A stretch of DNA of 64,000 nucleotides, taken from assembly GCF_040833995.1 (NCBI RefSeq), contig NZ_CP162137.1:2094501-2158500 (forward strand), in the 5' to 3' direction. The DNA comes from Leptospira sp. WS58.C1 (GTDB lineage: Bacteria > Spirochaetota > Leptospiria > Leptospirales > Leptospiraceae). Under the pieces are notes generated by a model that was not told the DNA's origin, did not search any database, and was given only the letters and a program-made list of their open reading frames with translations. A program made the translations under genes and the position numbers. Positions 54,189-62,083 of the stretch are shown here, piece by piece; position 1 is the first letter of the stretch; every line of letters starts with the position of its first letter.

Positions 54189-54202
54189 GCGCCTACGGGC
54201 GC
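54189..54202. terminator. Short GC hairpin between trxB and a convergent gene
   Basis: GCGCC (54189-54193), loop TACG, GGCGC (54198-54202). It overlaps the stop codon of the convergent minus-strand gene. No T-run; weak terminator at best. Confidence 0.4.
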
Positions 54203-54915
54203 TCTATCAACTGACCTCTTTTTTGAAGAGTATCATAAATATATAATGTAGGAAGGTTCGGCTTTTTTTTGTTGGGGCTGGACTCTTCTTCCCTTTTAAC
54301 GATCATTACAAGTTTGTTTTCCGGAGTGTCCGGTAAGATCTTTTCTAGATAGAATTTTTTGGGAAGTATAGGAAGTAACTCGTCGGAGTTCGGATCGTAT
54401 ACGAATACTTTTTTGGAATCCTTTTGATTTAGATACCCGTCTTTATTCGTATCCTCGGGCATCCCAACGATCACGAATTTTTTTCCCGTTTTTAACCCGA
54501 GGAACACATCCTCGGAAACCTCTTGTGTTTCGGAATTGGAACTCGGCTTTTCGGGTTCCGCGCCGTAAAAATAATCCCAGATATATACGCTCTTATTGAA
54601 TACTTTGCGATTCCTTCCCGTTTGCAGGTCTACGAACACTAGATTTTGGGCGTGGTTTAAAGTTTTACGGGGACCGAAGTTTTCTCGGTCCCTGTTTAGA
54701 CCCAAGGGGTAATACAAAAATTTTCCCCAAACTACGGATGAATGTTCCACCAGATCGTCGTCAGGTTCCACATATACCGTTTGAATGCTGTTAGACGGAT
54801 GTTTTGCGAGCTCGATCCCTCGATCGTATACAAACCAACTTTTCAATAAGGTAAAGACGATCAGGATGATGATGATCCCGATCACCAAATATACGGAGAG
54901 ACGCAACTTTTCCAT
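54193..54915 (-). CDS. Membrane-anchored hypothetical protein with EF-hand-like loop
   Basis: A 240-residue protein with an N-terminal membrane helix (LVIGIIIILIVFTLLKSW) and an extracytoplasmic beta-rich domain with short repeats such as NLVFVDLQTGRNRKVFN and KVFVYDPNSDELLPI, reminiscent of propeller blades. Near residue 155 is DTNKDGYLNQKD, matching the calcium-binding loop of EF-hands or dockerins. No named family is recognised. Confidence 0.68.
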   Translation of the reverse strand: MEKLRLSVYLVIGIIIILIVFTLLKSWFVYDRGIELAKHPSNSIQTVYVEPDDDLVEHSSVVWGKFLYYPLGLNRDRENFGPRKTLNHAQNLVFVDLQTGRNRKVFNKSVYIWDYFYGAEPEKPSSNSETQEVSEDVFLGLKTGKKFVIVGMPEDTNKDGYLNQKDSKKVFVYDPNSDELLPILPKKFYLEKILPDTPENKLVMIVKREEESSPNKKKPNLPTLYIYDTLQKRGQLIERP

Positions 54916-54945
54916 AGAACGGATCTAAACAATCCGTTCTATACC

Positions 54946-55824
54946 TTAGGGGTCAATCTTCTTTCTTTCCAAAACTCCGGTTCTGGTAGGAACAACTAGT
55001 GCGGAAGAGATCTCTCCTGTATCTTCTCTTAACACCGTAAGAGGATTATAAGTATCCACTACGATCTTTCCATCTACTAGGAAGTTGTATTGGTATTCAC
55101 CCGGTTTTAATTTTTTGACCACTCTAAAGGTTCCGTTTCTTTCTTTGATTAAAAAATCGGACTCCGGATCCCAATGGTTAAAATCTCCGATCAGACTTAC
55201 CGATTCCGCTTGGGGTTGATAGATCCTGAATTCCACGGTCCTAAATTCTTTTTCTTCATAAGGAGAATCCTCTAAAACGCGGGTGCTTGTCTGTTTATTC
55301 GGACCACCTTCTCGGAATACAATCCTGGAAACGAGGGAACCTTCTCCATCTTCCACAGTGTCAGGGTTTTCCGGATCATGAGTGAAAATACCGTCCACCT
55401 TAAACTTGTATTCGTAGGCAGGTTTCGTTTCGTAAAGTTGGTCTCCGTGAATATCCACGACCCCGTAAAAAATTCCCTTATCGTTCTTCTGTAAGGAAAC
55501 ACATTGCCAATGACTGAATTCTCCACAAACACTTACCTCGTCGTTTGCAAGACCTTCATAACTGAATAAAACTCCGCGGTTCAATAATCTCCCGGTCTTT
55601 AAAGCGGCGAAAGTATCCACAAATCGGATGAACCTAGGCGGGACCGCTTTTCTCAAATTCTCCAATTGCCAGAAATAATAAATTTTTTCCTCGGGAAGGG
55701 CTTCTTCTCCTTCCTCATAATCCACGGACCGGAAGGCTCCAATCCAATCTTCCGCCTCCTCCGCAGCAAGAGCGAAGGTCAATATCAAGGTAAGTAAGGC
55801 AACCGCCTTGGCTTTATGCACCAT
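54946..55824 (-). CDS. Exported protein with two CBM48-like (glycogen-binding) domains
   Basis: A 292-residue exported protein (signal MVHKAKAVALLTLILTFALA, cleavage near ALAAEE). Two immunoglobulin-like domains of the CBM48/AMPK-beta type follow: EVSVCGEFSHWQCVSL at about residues 100-190 and SVSLIGDFNHWDPESD at about 205-290, each ending in an EYKFKVDG or QYNFLVDG strand. This class binds alpha-glucans or sits in isoamylase-type enzymes, but no catalytic domain is present here. It is divergent from the FlcA-like gene. Confidence 0.75.
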   Translation of the reverse strand: MVHKAKAVALLTLILTFALAAEEAEDWIGAFRSVDYEEGEEALPEEKIYYFWQLENLRKAVPPRFIRFVDTFAALKTGRLLNRGVLFSYEGLANDEVSVCGEFSHWQCVSLQKNDKGIFYGVVDIHGDQLYETKPAYEYKFKVDGIFTHDPENPDTVEDGEGSLVSRIVFREGGPNKQTSTRVLEDSPYEEKEFRTVEFRIYQPQAESVSLIGDFNHWDPESDFLIKERNGTFRVVKKLKPGEYQYNFLVDGKIVVDTYNPLTVLREDTGEISSALVVPTRTGVLERKKIDP

Positions 55825-55946
55825 AAACCGATTGTCGTAGGTTTTCCCGGAAACCCTAAGCGTATTTCCGGGGCCTGTCCTAGATCCGACATAAGGAAAA
55901 AATCTTTGCTCTTTCACGGACCAGCCGATACTATTGGAAGGACTTT

Positions 55947-58900
55947 ATGGCTGATTATTCAGAACAGGAACTGGAGCAAATCCGCTCCATCTTGGATCCT
56001 TTGAACAAGAATCCGGAATCTTCCGAAGATTTGAATCCTATGCTTTCCACCTTCCGTGAAAAGATGGGATACGGTGTTCCTATATCTATCGGGGACGACG
56101 ACGAGGAGCAACCGGAAGAAGGTTCCGAAGAAAGTTTCGATCTAGGCGACGAGGACGAAGCTCCTACACCTCTCCAAAAGCCAAAGCCATTATCCTTTTC
56201 CGAAGACGACGATATCGATCTGGACGAATTATTAACTGAACCTTCGCAAACGGGCGAGCCGAGTGCGGATGCCGGAGAAGATCCATTTGGTGGATTTGAC
56301 GAAGCTCCTACAGCCACCGATGATTTCGGTGATTTTGCAACTCCCGAACCTGATTCGGACCCATTTGCGGATTCCGGTTTGGACGATTTCGGGGCTCCCG
56401 AAGCGGAGGAACCTTCCGCAGATCTGGAAGATTTCGGAGCTCCTACATCGGAAGATCCATTCGGTGGATTCGATTCTGCTCCTGAACTAGATACTCCTTT
56501 TGAAACGTCTCCTAACGAAGACTTGGGCTCTACTCCAAGTTCCGACCCATTTGCGGATTCCGATCTCGGAATGGATGACTTCGGTACGACACCTTCCTCG
56601 GATTCCGAAGATCCATTCGCAGGTTTAGGCGGAGAAGAACCCGGAGGTTCAGGTCTTGAAGACTTCGAAGCTCCTACAACCTCAGGCAGTGAAGATCCGT
56701 TTGCTGCTTTCGATGCTTCCGGAATGGAAGATACCCCAGGGGACGAATTCGGTTTAGAAGAAGGAGATCCGTTCGGAGCCTCCCCCACTTCCGGTGACTC
56801 CGATTTCGGAGATCTGGGTGGTTTTGATTCGGAACCTTCCGATTCCGGAGACTTTGGAGGCGGCGATAGTTTTGCCGAAGCTCCTACAGACTCAGATCCA
56901 TTTGCAGATTTTGCACCGGTTTCCGGTGGAGACCACGATCCATTCTCAGATCTTTCCGGAGCTACATCCGTTCCGGAGTCGGATCCATTCGCCGATTTCG
57001 CAGCAGAACCGGCTTCGGCGATGGAAATGGAATCGGTTCCGGAATCTTCCGATTTTACGAGCTTCTCCCCTGATCTGGATTCCGACTCCGGGGATGAGGA
57101 TATCGGAGCCGCGGCATTCGAAGAAGATTTACGATCTTTGAGCGGAGAAGATAAGGACGATATAGATAAGTCCCTGACGGATGAAGAACTTGCGATCATA
57201 CAAAGAGAAATACTTCGTTATCCGCCGCTTCTTCGCAGAACCCTCATAGAATCCATAGTCCAAGATCGTCTTTCTAAAAAGGCACAAAGAGATCTATTAG
57301 AACTTATTAAAATAGAAAGTAGCCCCGAGGATATCGCGGCCTTCCTGTCTTCCGCGTTAGGAGTCACCGTTGCTCTTACGGATAGAACCGGTGCTTATTC
57401 GGCGGACGGTGTTCCTATTATTTCTTCCGACCCGATCTATACAAGAGAAGGTCTTTTAGAAAGGCGGAAGAAGATCCGTAGGACATTTTTCGCTGCGGCT
57501 GCAGCGATCCTGATCGGATTCGGAAGTTATTTCACGTACAAACATATCATTCTTCCTAGACAAGCAGCCCAAAATTACGAAGCAGGTCTAGAACAGATCC
57601 GTGAAATGGGTGCCAAAAAATTCGCCGGGACATTAAGTAAAAATGAAACTGTCGAATATATTAGTCGTATAGAAGATTTTTATGATAAAGGATTCGATAT
57701 CGATCCTTATAATCTAAAATATATGAACCTGTACGGAGTGGAATACAGCCGAGCAGGAGAATATGAACTTTCCTTCCAAAAATTATTCGGTAAAATAGAG
57801 CCGGATCTTGGAATGGGAACATTAGATTCTTGGAATAAAAGAGAACAGTCTCCTATGGTCCGATTGGCCCAAGGAGAATCTTGGAATGATAAAAAACTAA
57901 AAACCAACGCGAGCGTAAACCAAGGAAAAGAAGGAATTAAATTCCTTTTAGACCAGGAAAAAACGCCTAGAAGAGTACTCGTCGCCGGCGCATTTCTCGC
58001 AATGAGACTGAAAGAAAGGACCCATGATAATAATACCTACAGAAACCTAGGTTGGTTCCATTCTCAGATCATGCCCGATTTTGCGGAACCGGCAGAAGGC
58101 AAAAAAGGAAAATATAAAAACGACGCATTGGCTGTTGATTATTATTCCAAGGTATTTACGGACGGAGAAAGCCCGTATGATGAGGATTCCACCGCAGGTA
58201 TCGCTAAAATATATTATAATAGAAGAGAATTCGGAAAAGCAGCTTCTTTCTACAACCGAATTGTAGAAGCGAACCCTAAAAGTATTCCCGGTCAATCGGG
58301 ACTTGTTTCCACGTATTTGGAAATGTGGAAAGAAAGTGGGGATCCTCAATTTGTTTTAAATCATCATCGTCTGCTTAGGAACAATCTGGACATGGAGTCC
58401 GAACTCCCCTTCTACACTCTGGCAAAACTTGCATCCTTTTACGCTGCAATCGATCCGGAAGAACTTCGGATCAAATACAATATCAACCCTGTCGACCAAG
58501 TCTCCGGAATAGAGATAGAAGAAAGTGCGATCAGGCTATTAGATACGATTTACAGAAAGTCCATGGAAGATGAAAGGACCGGAGTGGAGATCGAAGGAAA
58601 AGATTACGCGGAAGGATATTACCAAAGAGGCCAATATTTTCTTTCTCAAAAGGAAAATAGCCAGGCAAGAAGGTTCTTTGAAAAAGCGGCAACTCTCGAT
58701 CCAAAACATTGGCTTGCAGTTCTGGAACTCGCAGAACATTCCATTCGTGTAGGAAATTTTGAAGAAGCAAAAGATCTTTTGAAAGAAGCGGAAGCTCGTT
58801 ATCAAATGAGCGAACGTTGGTTCGGCTCCAAAGACGAGGACGAAACCTTATTTGAAGGAAATCCCGCGCGTATCCATTTCGACCTTGGAAAGATCAGATA

Positions 58901-59681
58901 TTTATTATCCGCTGGACTTTCCGACAAGGATTCGCTGAAAGAATTCCCCGGTCGAAAAATTTATCCGTTTCGTGCCCGCTCCGAATCGGATGGAAAAAGT
59001 CTCTCCGTCTTAAAGGAAGAGGAAGAGAAAAGAAATCGTAGGAACGAACTGAGAAATTCTCTCCAAGAATTCGCAAAAGTCGATTCGGAAGAACCCAAAT
59101 TCGAACTCGTCCGCAAATGGAGAAGAGAACTTCCTGGGTCCATGCTAAGAGAAATGAAATTTTTCAAAGGCTGGGTGGAATATATGGATGCAGATTTCGA
59201 CAAGTCTTTGGTGGATTGGACCGGTTTCGAAGACAAGGACGAATATTATAATCCAACCCTTCTCATGGCAAAAGGAAATGCCTTCTTCTATACCGGTCAG
59301 ACCAAAACCGCTCTTGGATATTTCCTAAGAGTTAAAGATGATATGGAAGAAAAACTTCCTCAAATGAGTTCTCCTAAAACGGAAGATCCATACCACCAAG
59401 AAGTGTATCAAACTCTGACTGCTGCTTATAATAATATTGGTGCTTGTTACGAGACTCTTTCTAAAAAAGCGAACGCGCAAGAATCGGAAAATTATACTGC
59501 CCAGGCTCTCCAAAATTATTGGAAGGCGATCGAAACCGCACGTAAGATCAATGAAGCGAGTGAAATTGCACTTTCTAATAAAGACCTTCTCTTCAAAAAG
59601 GAAGCTCTCAAAAGAGAACCTCTTTTAGAAGACTGGGTTTCTCCGACATTGGATTCGATTAAGGATCTAGTTCGTAAATAA
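55947..59681 (+). CDS. FlcA-like TPR protein (candidate periplasmic flagellar collar component)
   Basis: A 1244-residue protein in three parts. Residues 1-390 are acidic and repetitive, with ten DPF motifs and many DFG or EAPT units. Residues 395-510 form a helical domain (LTDEELAIIQREILRYPPLL, EDIAAFLSSALG) like the MgtE_N-type domain of Borrelia BB0326/FlcA. A membrane helix lies at about 512-534 (TFFAAAAAILIGFGSYFTY). Residues 540-1244 are periplasmic with TPR units (ASFYNRIVEANPKSIPGQSG, ARRFFEKAATLDPKHWLAVL). The ATG has GGAAGGA upstream. This layout fits the collar protein that positions stators in spirochaete flagella; the assignment is by architecture. Confidence 0.65.
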   Translation: MADYSEQELEQIRSILDPLNKNPESSEDLNPMLSTFREKMGYGVPISIGDDDEEQPEEGSEESFDLGDEDEAPTPLQKPKPLSFSEDDDIDLDELLTEPSQTGEPSADAGEDPFGGFDEAPTATDDFGDFATPEPDSDPFADSGLDDFGAPEAEEPSADLEDFGAPTSEDPFGGFDSAPELDTPFETSPNEDLGSTPSSDPFADSDLGMDDFGTTPSSDSEDPFAGLGGEEPGGSGLEDFEAPTTSGSEDPFAAFDASGMEDTPGDEFGLEEGDPFGASPTSGDSDFGDLGGFDSEPSDSGDFGGGDSFAEAPTDSDPFADFAPVSGGDHDPFSDLSGATSVPESDPFADFAAEPASAMEMESVPESSDFTSFSPDLDSDSGDEDIGAAAFEEDLRSLSGEDKDDIDKSLTDEELAIIQREILRYPPLLRRTLIESIVQDRLSKKAQRDLLELIKIESSPEDIAAFLSSALGVTVALTDRTGAYSADGVPIISSDPIYTREGLLERRKKIRRTFFAAAAAILIGFGSYFTYKHIILPRQAAQNYEAGLEQIREMGAKKFAGTLSKNETVEYISRIEDFYDKGFDIDPYNLKYMNLYGVEYSRAGEYELSFQKLFGKIEPDLGMGTLDSWNKREQSPMVRLAQGESWNDKKLKTNASVNQGKEGIKFLLDQEKTPRRVLVAGAFLAMRLKERTHDNNTYRNLGWFHSQIMPDFAEPAEGKKGKYKNDALAVDYYSKVFTDGESPYDEDSTAGIAKIYYNRREFGKAASFYNRIVEANPKSIPGQSGLVSTYLEMWKESGDPQFVLNHHRLLRNNLDMESELPFYTLAKLASFYAAIDPEELRIKYNINPVDQVSGIEIEESAIRLLDTIYRKSMEDERTGVEIEGKDYAEGYYQRGQYFLSQKENSQARRFFEKAATLDPKHWLAVLELAEHSIRVGNFEEAKDLLKEAEARYQMSERWFGSKDEDETLFEGNPARIHFDLGKIRYLLSAGLSDKDSLKEFPGRKIYPFRARSESDGKSLSVLKEEEEKRNRRNELRNSLQEFAKVDSEEPKFELVRKWRRELPGSMLREMKFFKGWVEYMDADFDKSLVDWTGFEDKDEYYNPTLLMAKGNAFFYTGQTKTALGYFLRVKDDMEEKLPQMSSPKTEDPYHQEVYQTLTAAYNNIGACYETLSKKANAQESENYTAQALQNYWKAIETARKINEASEIALSNKDLLFKKEALKREPLLEDWVSPTLDSIKDLVRK
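56160..56888 (+). repeat. Recurring GCTCCTACA units in the DPF/APT repeat region
   Basis: GCTCCTACA occurs at 56160, 56304, 56439, 56670 and 56880, always read in frame as Ala-Pro-Thr. All five APT triplets of this region use the same three codons. Confidence 0.75.
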
Positions 59682-59686
59682 TTCGT

Positions 59687-59789
59687 TTCGCACAGAGCGC
59701 ACGAAGAACACGGAGTTTTTTAAGATCGCGGTGTAGGACTTCCTACAAACTAATAAACTTCTCTGTGAGCTTTGTGTTCTCTGCGGGAA
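59687..59789. repeat. Inverted-repeat element with central palindrome at a convergent junction (copy B)
   Basis: Left arm 59687-59715 (TTCGCACAGAGCGCACGAAG and on) and right arm 59761-59789 (CTCTGTGAGCTTTGTGTTCT and on) are imperfect inverted copies, 21 of 29 matching. Between them, TGTAGGACTTCCTACA (59732-59747) is a variant of the palindrome family. The element fills the gap between the FlcA-like gene and the convergent wecG-like gene. The arms match copy A at 50216-50306. Confidence 0.65.
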
Positions 59790-59806
59790 ATAAAAACCTA
59801 AAAAAT

Positions 59807-60658
59807 CTACTTCTTCTTTTTAACAAAAAGAGATTTAATCGCTACTACGATAAAGAATCCGAACATTCTGCTTAGGCGGATCAGTCTCCAAGGACGGACC
59901 ATAATTCTCCAAAGCCAGGTAAGTCCTTTCAGTTTGAAAACATTCGGTGCCTTTTTTACCTTTCCGGAAAGAATGTCCATTGCCGGACCGACTCCGATTA
60001 CCACTGCATGACCGAAAAAAGCGGTATTATTTTCCACCCAGATCTCTTGGTCAGGAAAATCCATTGCAAGAAATATAATATTCGGACTTGTCTTACGGAT
60101 GGATTCTTTTACGAGCAACTCGCGTTGTGTGTTCAAATAGCCGGCATGACGCCCTACGATCCGAACTCCGGGAAAATGTCTGGAAAGATTGAAATACACT
60201 TTTTCGACGATCTCTTCCTTTCCGCCTAAAAGGAAAATGGAATAATTTCTAAGCTCGCAAAGACGGACTAAGTCCATCATAAGCGCGATTGTGGGAATCC
60301 TTTCTTTTAATTCCCCACCTAATTTTTTAGCGGCCCATTGTAGACCGGCACCTTCCGCTAAGATCAGGCTGGCTTTTTGAGCGATCCGATGTAACTTCTT
60401 TCCTTTACGAAGCGCCATTGTCTTGATCGGATCCAAAAGAAGAACATGGTGGAATTTATCTTTCTCTTCCATGAGATGATAAATTTTTGCTACTGCCTCA
60501 TCCAGGCTGGCGTTGTCAAAAGGTACTCCTAGAATGGGAGCCTTTTCCAAATCGTCCACATTCAGGGTCTGGTAATCTAGTAAGTAGTCGCGATCATCCT
60601 TTGCGGATAAATGGCGTATTTCCCCTGGCTGTTTCATAGGGATCATCTTATTGGACAT
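59807..60658 (-). CDS. WecG/TagA/CpsF-family glycosyltransferase (GT26)
   Basis: A 283-residue GT26 enzyme that would add a sugar (N-acetylmannosaminuronate in WecG, N-acetylmannosamine in TagA) to a lipid-linked acceptor. Family text includes [33 protein letters not shown], and [14 protein letters not shown] (usual form G-x-P-K-Q-E-x-W). The segment usually read PDG-x-G is AEGAGLQWA here, so a Glu stands in place of the expected Asp. The C-terminal tail is basic and hydrophobic and may touch the membrane. Confidence 0.85.
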   Translation of the reverse strand: MSNKMIPMKQPGEIRHLSAKDDRDYLLDYQTLNVDDLEKAPILGVPFDNASLDEAVAKIYHLMEEKDKFHHVLLLDPIKTMALRKGKKLHRIAQKASLILAEGAGLQWAAKKLGGELKERIPTIALMMDLVRLCELRNYSIFLLGGKEEIVEKVYFNLSRHFPGVRIVGRHAGYLNTQRELLVKESIRKTSPNIIFLAMDFPDQEIWVENNTAFFGHAVVIGVGPAMDILSGKVKKAPNVFKLKGLTWLWRIMVRPWRLIRLSRMFGFFIVVAIKSLFVKKKK

Positions 60659-60724
60659 AATTTGTGAGTCAATTGAAACTTATAGTCCTTCCCAAAACTT
60701 AAGTTCCTGTAAACAAACGGCCCT

Positions 60725-60744
60725 GGACGTTCCGAAGAAGGTCC
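60725..60744 (-). terminator. UUCG-tetraloop hairpin after thiE
   Basis: On the minus strand GGACCTTC-TTCG-GAACGTCC forms a stem closed by the very stable C(UUCG)G tetraloop, with one C-C mismatch. TTTGTTTA follows about eight bases later. Likely the thiE terminator. Confidence 0.5.
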
Positions 60745-60765
60745 AAAATTCCGGTGTCCATTCCT

Positions 60766-61434
60766 TTATGAATTCTTTATCTCCTTAAGGATACGAATAC
60801 AATCGTAAAAAGAGTCTTCTTCGGAAGCGGAGGCAATCATTGCATAAGACAAAGGGCCTAACTCGGATAATTCGGCAATCTGTTTCGGACCGATCCCTCC
60901 GATAGGAGTAACAGGTATTTTAGCAATTTGTAAGGCTTCTTGAACGCCGGAAAGACCCACCGGAATATCTTCCGTATCTTTGGAACTAGTTGAGTATACG
61001 GGTCCAAGACCGGTATAGTCCCAACAACCGGGCTCTAATCCTATAATATCCTCTGAATTATGACAAGAAGTGCCAAGATATAATCCGCTGGAGCGGACCT
61101 TCTTTCTATCCTCTAAAGAAAGAGAACTATAATCCTCTTTTCCTATATGAAGTCCGAAACATTTCCATTCCAAAGCTTCTTCCCAATAATCGTTCAATAT
61201 GACCGGGAAATCGGGAAATATGTCTATCAGACTTTTATAAACCTTCTTTAAAGTTTCGGGAGTCTCCTTTTTAGCGCGTATCTGATAGAATGGGATCCAT
61301 TCTCTTTGGTAACTCCAAAGTTCCACTAGACGGACCGGGTCCTTGGAAAATTTGGAACAATATTCCAGATCCAGAATAGGATAAATCCCAGGAGCTTTCC
61401 AGATACTGTGTCTGGGTCTAAGCGGGAATTCCAA
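60766..61434 (-). CDS. thiE: Thiamine-phosphate synthase-like protein
   Basis: ThiE joins the pyrimidine and thiazole halves of thiamine. The 222-residue barrel shows IPFYQIRAKKE, VILNDYWEEAL, FGLHIGKEDY, TGLGPVYSTSSKD and TPIGGIGPKQIAEL, in the usual order. Two motifs differ from the standard: LHIGKED for vHlGQeD, and YSTSSKD for FpTpTK, so activity may be altered. The start is a TTG at 61434, with AGGAGG 14 bases upstream inside the last codons of thiS. Confidence 0.82.
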   Translation of the reverse strand: MEFPLRPRHSIWKAPGIYPILDLEYCSKFSKDPVRLVELWSYQREWIPFYQIRAKKETPETLKKVYKSLIDIFPDFPVILNDYWEEALEWKCFGLHIGKEDYSSLSLEDRKKVRSSGLYLGTSCHNSEDIIGLEPGCWDYTGLGPVYSTSSKDTEDIPVGLSGVQEALQIAKIPVTPIGGIGPKQIAELSELGPLSYAMIASASEEDSFYDCIRILKEIKNS

Positions 61435-61441
61435 AAAAGTC

Positions 61442-61642
61442 TCAACCCCCTCCTACAAATTTCAGGATCTCTATTTTATCCCCTTCTTCTAAGGAAGAAT
61501 TTTTCCAATGCTCTCTTTTTAAGATCTCCCCGTTTTTCTGGATCGCTACCGTTTCCGGTTTTAATTTTAAGGATTCCAAAAGGGAAAATAAATCCGGAGA
61601 AGAAAGTTCCCGAAGGGATAATTCCTTACCGTTTACGATCAT
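61442..61642 (-). CDS. thiS: Sulfur carrier protein ThiS
   Basis: A 66-residue ubiquitin-like sulfur carrier for thiazole synthesis. It ends in FVGGG, carrying the Gly-Gly tail that is thiocarboxylated. MIVNGKEL and LEEGDKIEILKFVGG are typical. The ATG at 61642 is favoured by GAGGTG six bases upstream; an earlier ATG at 61651 is too close to that site. The gene lies seven bases before thiE. Confidence 0.9.
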   Translation of the reverse strand: MIVNGKELSLRELSSPDLFSLLESLKLKPETVAIQKNGEILKREHWKNSSLEEGDKIEILKFVGGG

Positions 61643-61744
61643 TCCATGCACCTCGGTCTAGATACTTCATTCCTTCGTATTCTCCACTAACGTCGAATGT
61701 TTTTTAGTTTACCGTTCCATCCCGGCCGAAAACGATTTACTTAT

Positions 61745-62083
61745 ATGACCCGATTTCTCCCGATTTTTCTAACAATCGTACTCCTAGGCATTTTATCCTG
61801 TAATAGCGGTGAGAGAGATATTAAAGGGAACGCCCTCGCAACTTTTTATGCAAACTGTACGGGTGGTAGTTATCCGGCCTGTAAAAATGCCTGCGAAAAT
61901 CAATATGGAACATCGGTCACCACTGAAAATTTGGCCGCTTTAAATACCTGCCTTTCCAATTGTAATACGACCTGTAATGTTTCTACTCTTTGTTTCCAAT
62001 TGTCTCAAAGTTGTAAAAGCGATTGCGATTCCTATATGACCAACTGTGTATTGATCTTAAGCGCGACCGGGTTCGGCCAATAA
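61745..62083 (+). CDS. Cys-rich lipoprotein
   Basis: A 112-residue lipoprotein starting MTRFLPIFLTIVLLGILSC with an LSC lipobox. The mature part has ten further Cys in a regular spread (ANC, PACKNAC, NTC, SNC, TTC, TLC, QSC, SDC, TNC), so a compact disulfide-bonded domain is likely. No family is recognised. An upstream in-frame ATG at 61697 would bury the signal peptide and is disfavoured. It ends flush against the convergent rsmE. Confidence 0.75.
   Translation: MTRFLPIFLTIVLLGILSCNSGERDIKGNALATFYANCTGGSYPACKNACENQYGTSVTTENLAALNTCLSNCNTTCNVSTLCFQLSQSCKSDCDSYMTNCVLILSATGFGQ

Noticed and set aside
55955..57199. 414-codon frame on the minus strand opposite the FlcA-like gene
   Set aside because: It mirrors the acidic DPF-rich coding repeats and reads as a Ser/Pro/Gly-rich chain with no domain. 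The plus-strand gene has a ribosome site and a continuous 1244-residue product.
61643..61744. Possible TPP riboswitch before thiS
   Set aside because: The leader has neither the CUGAGA nor the ACCUGA core and is too short.
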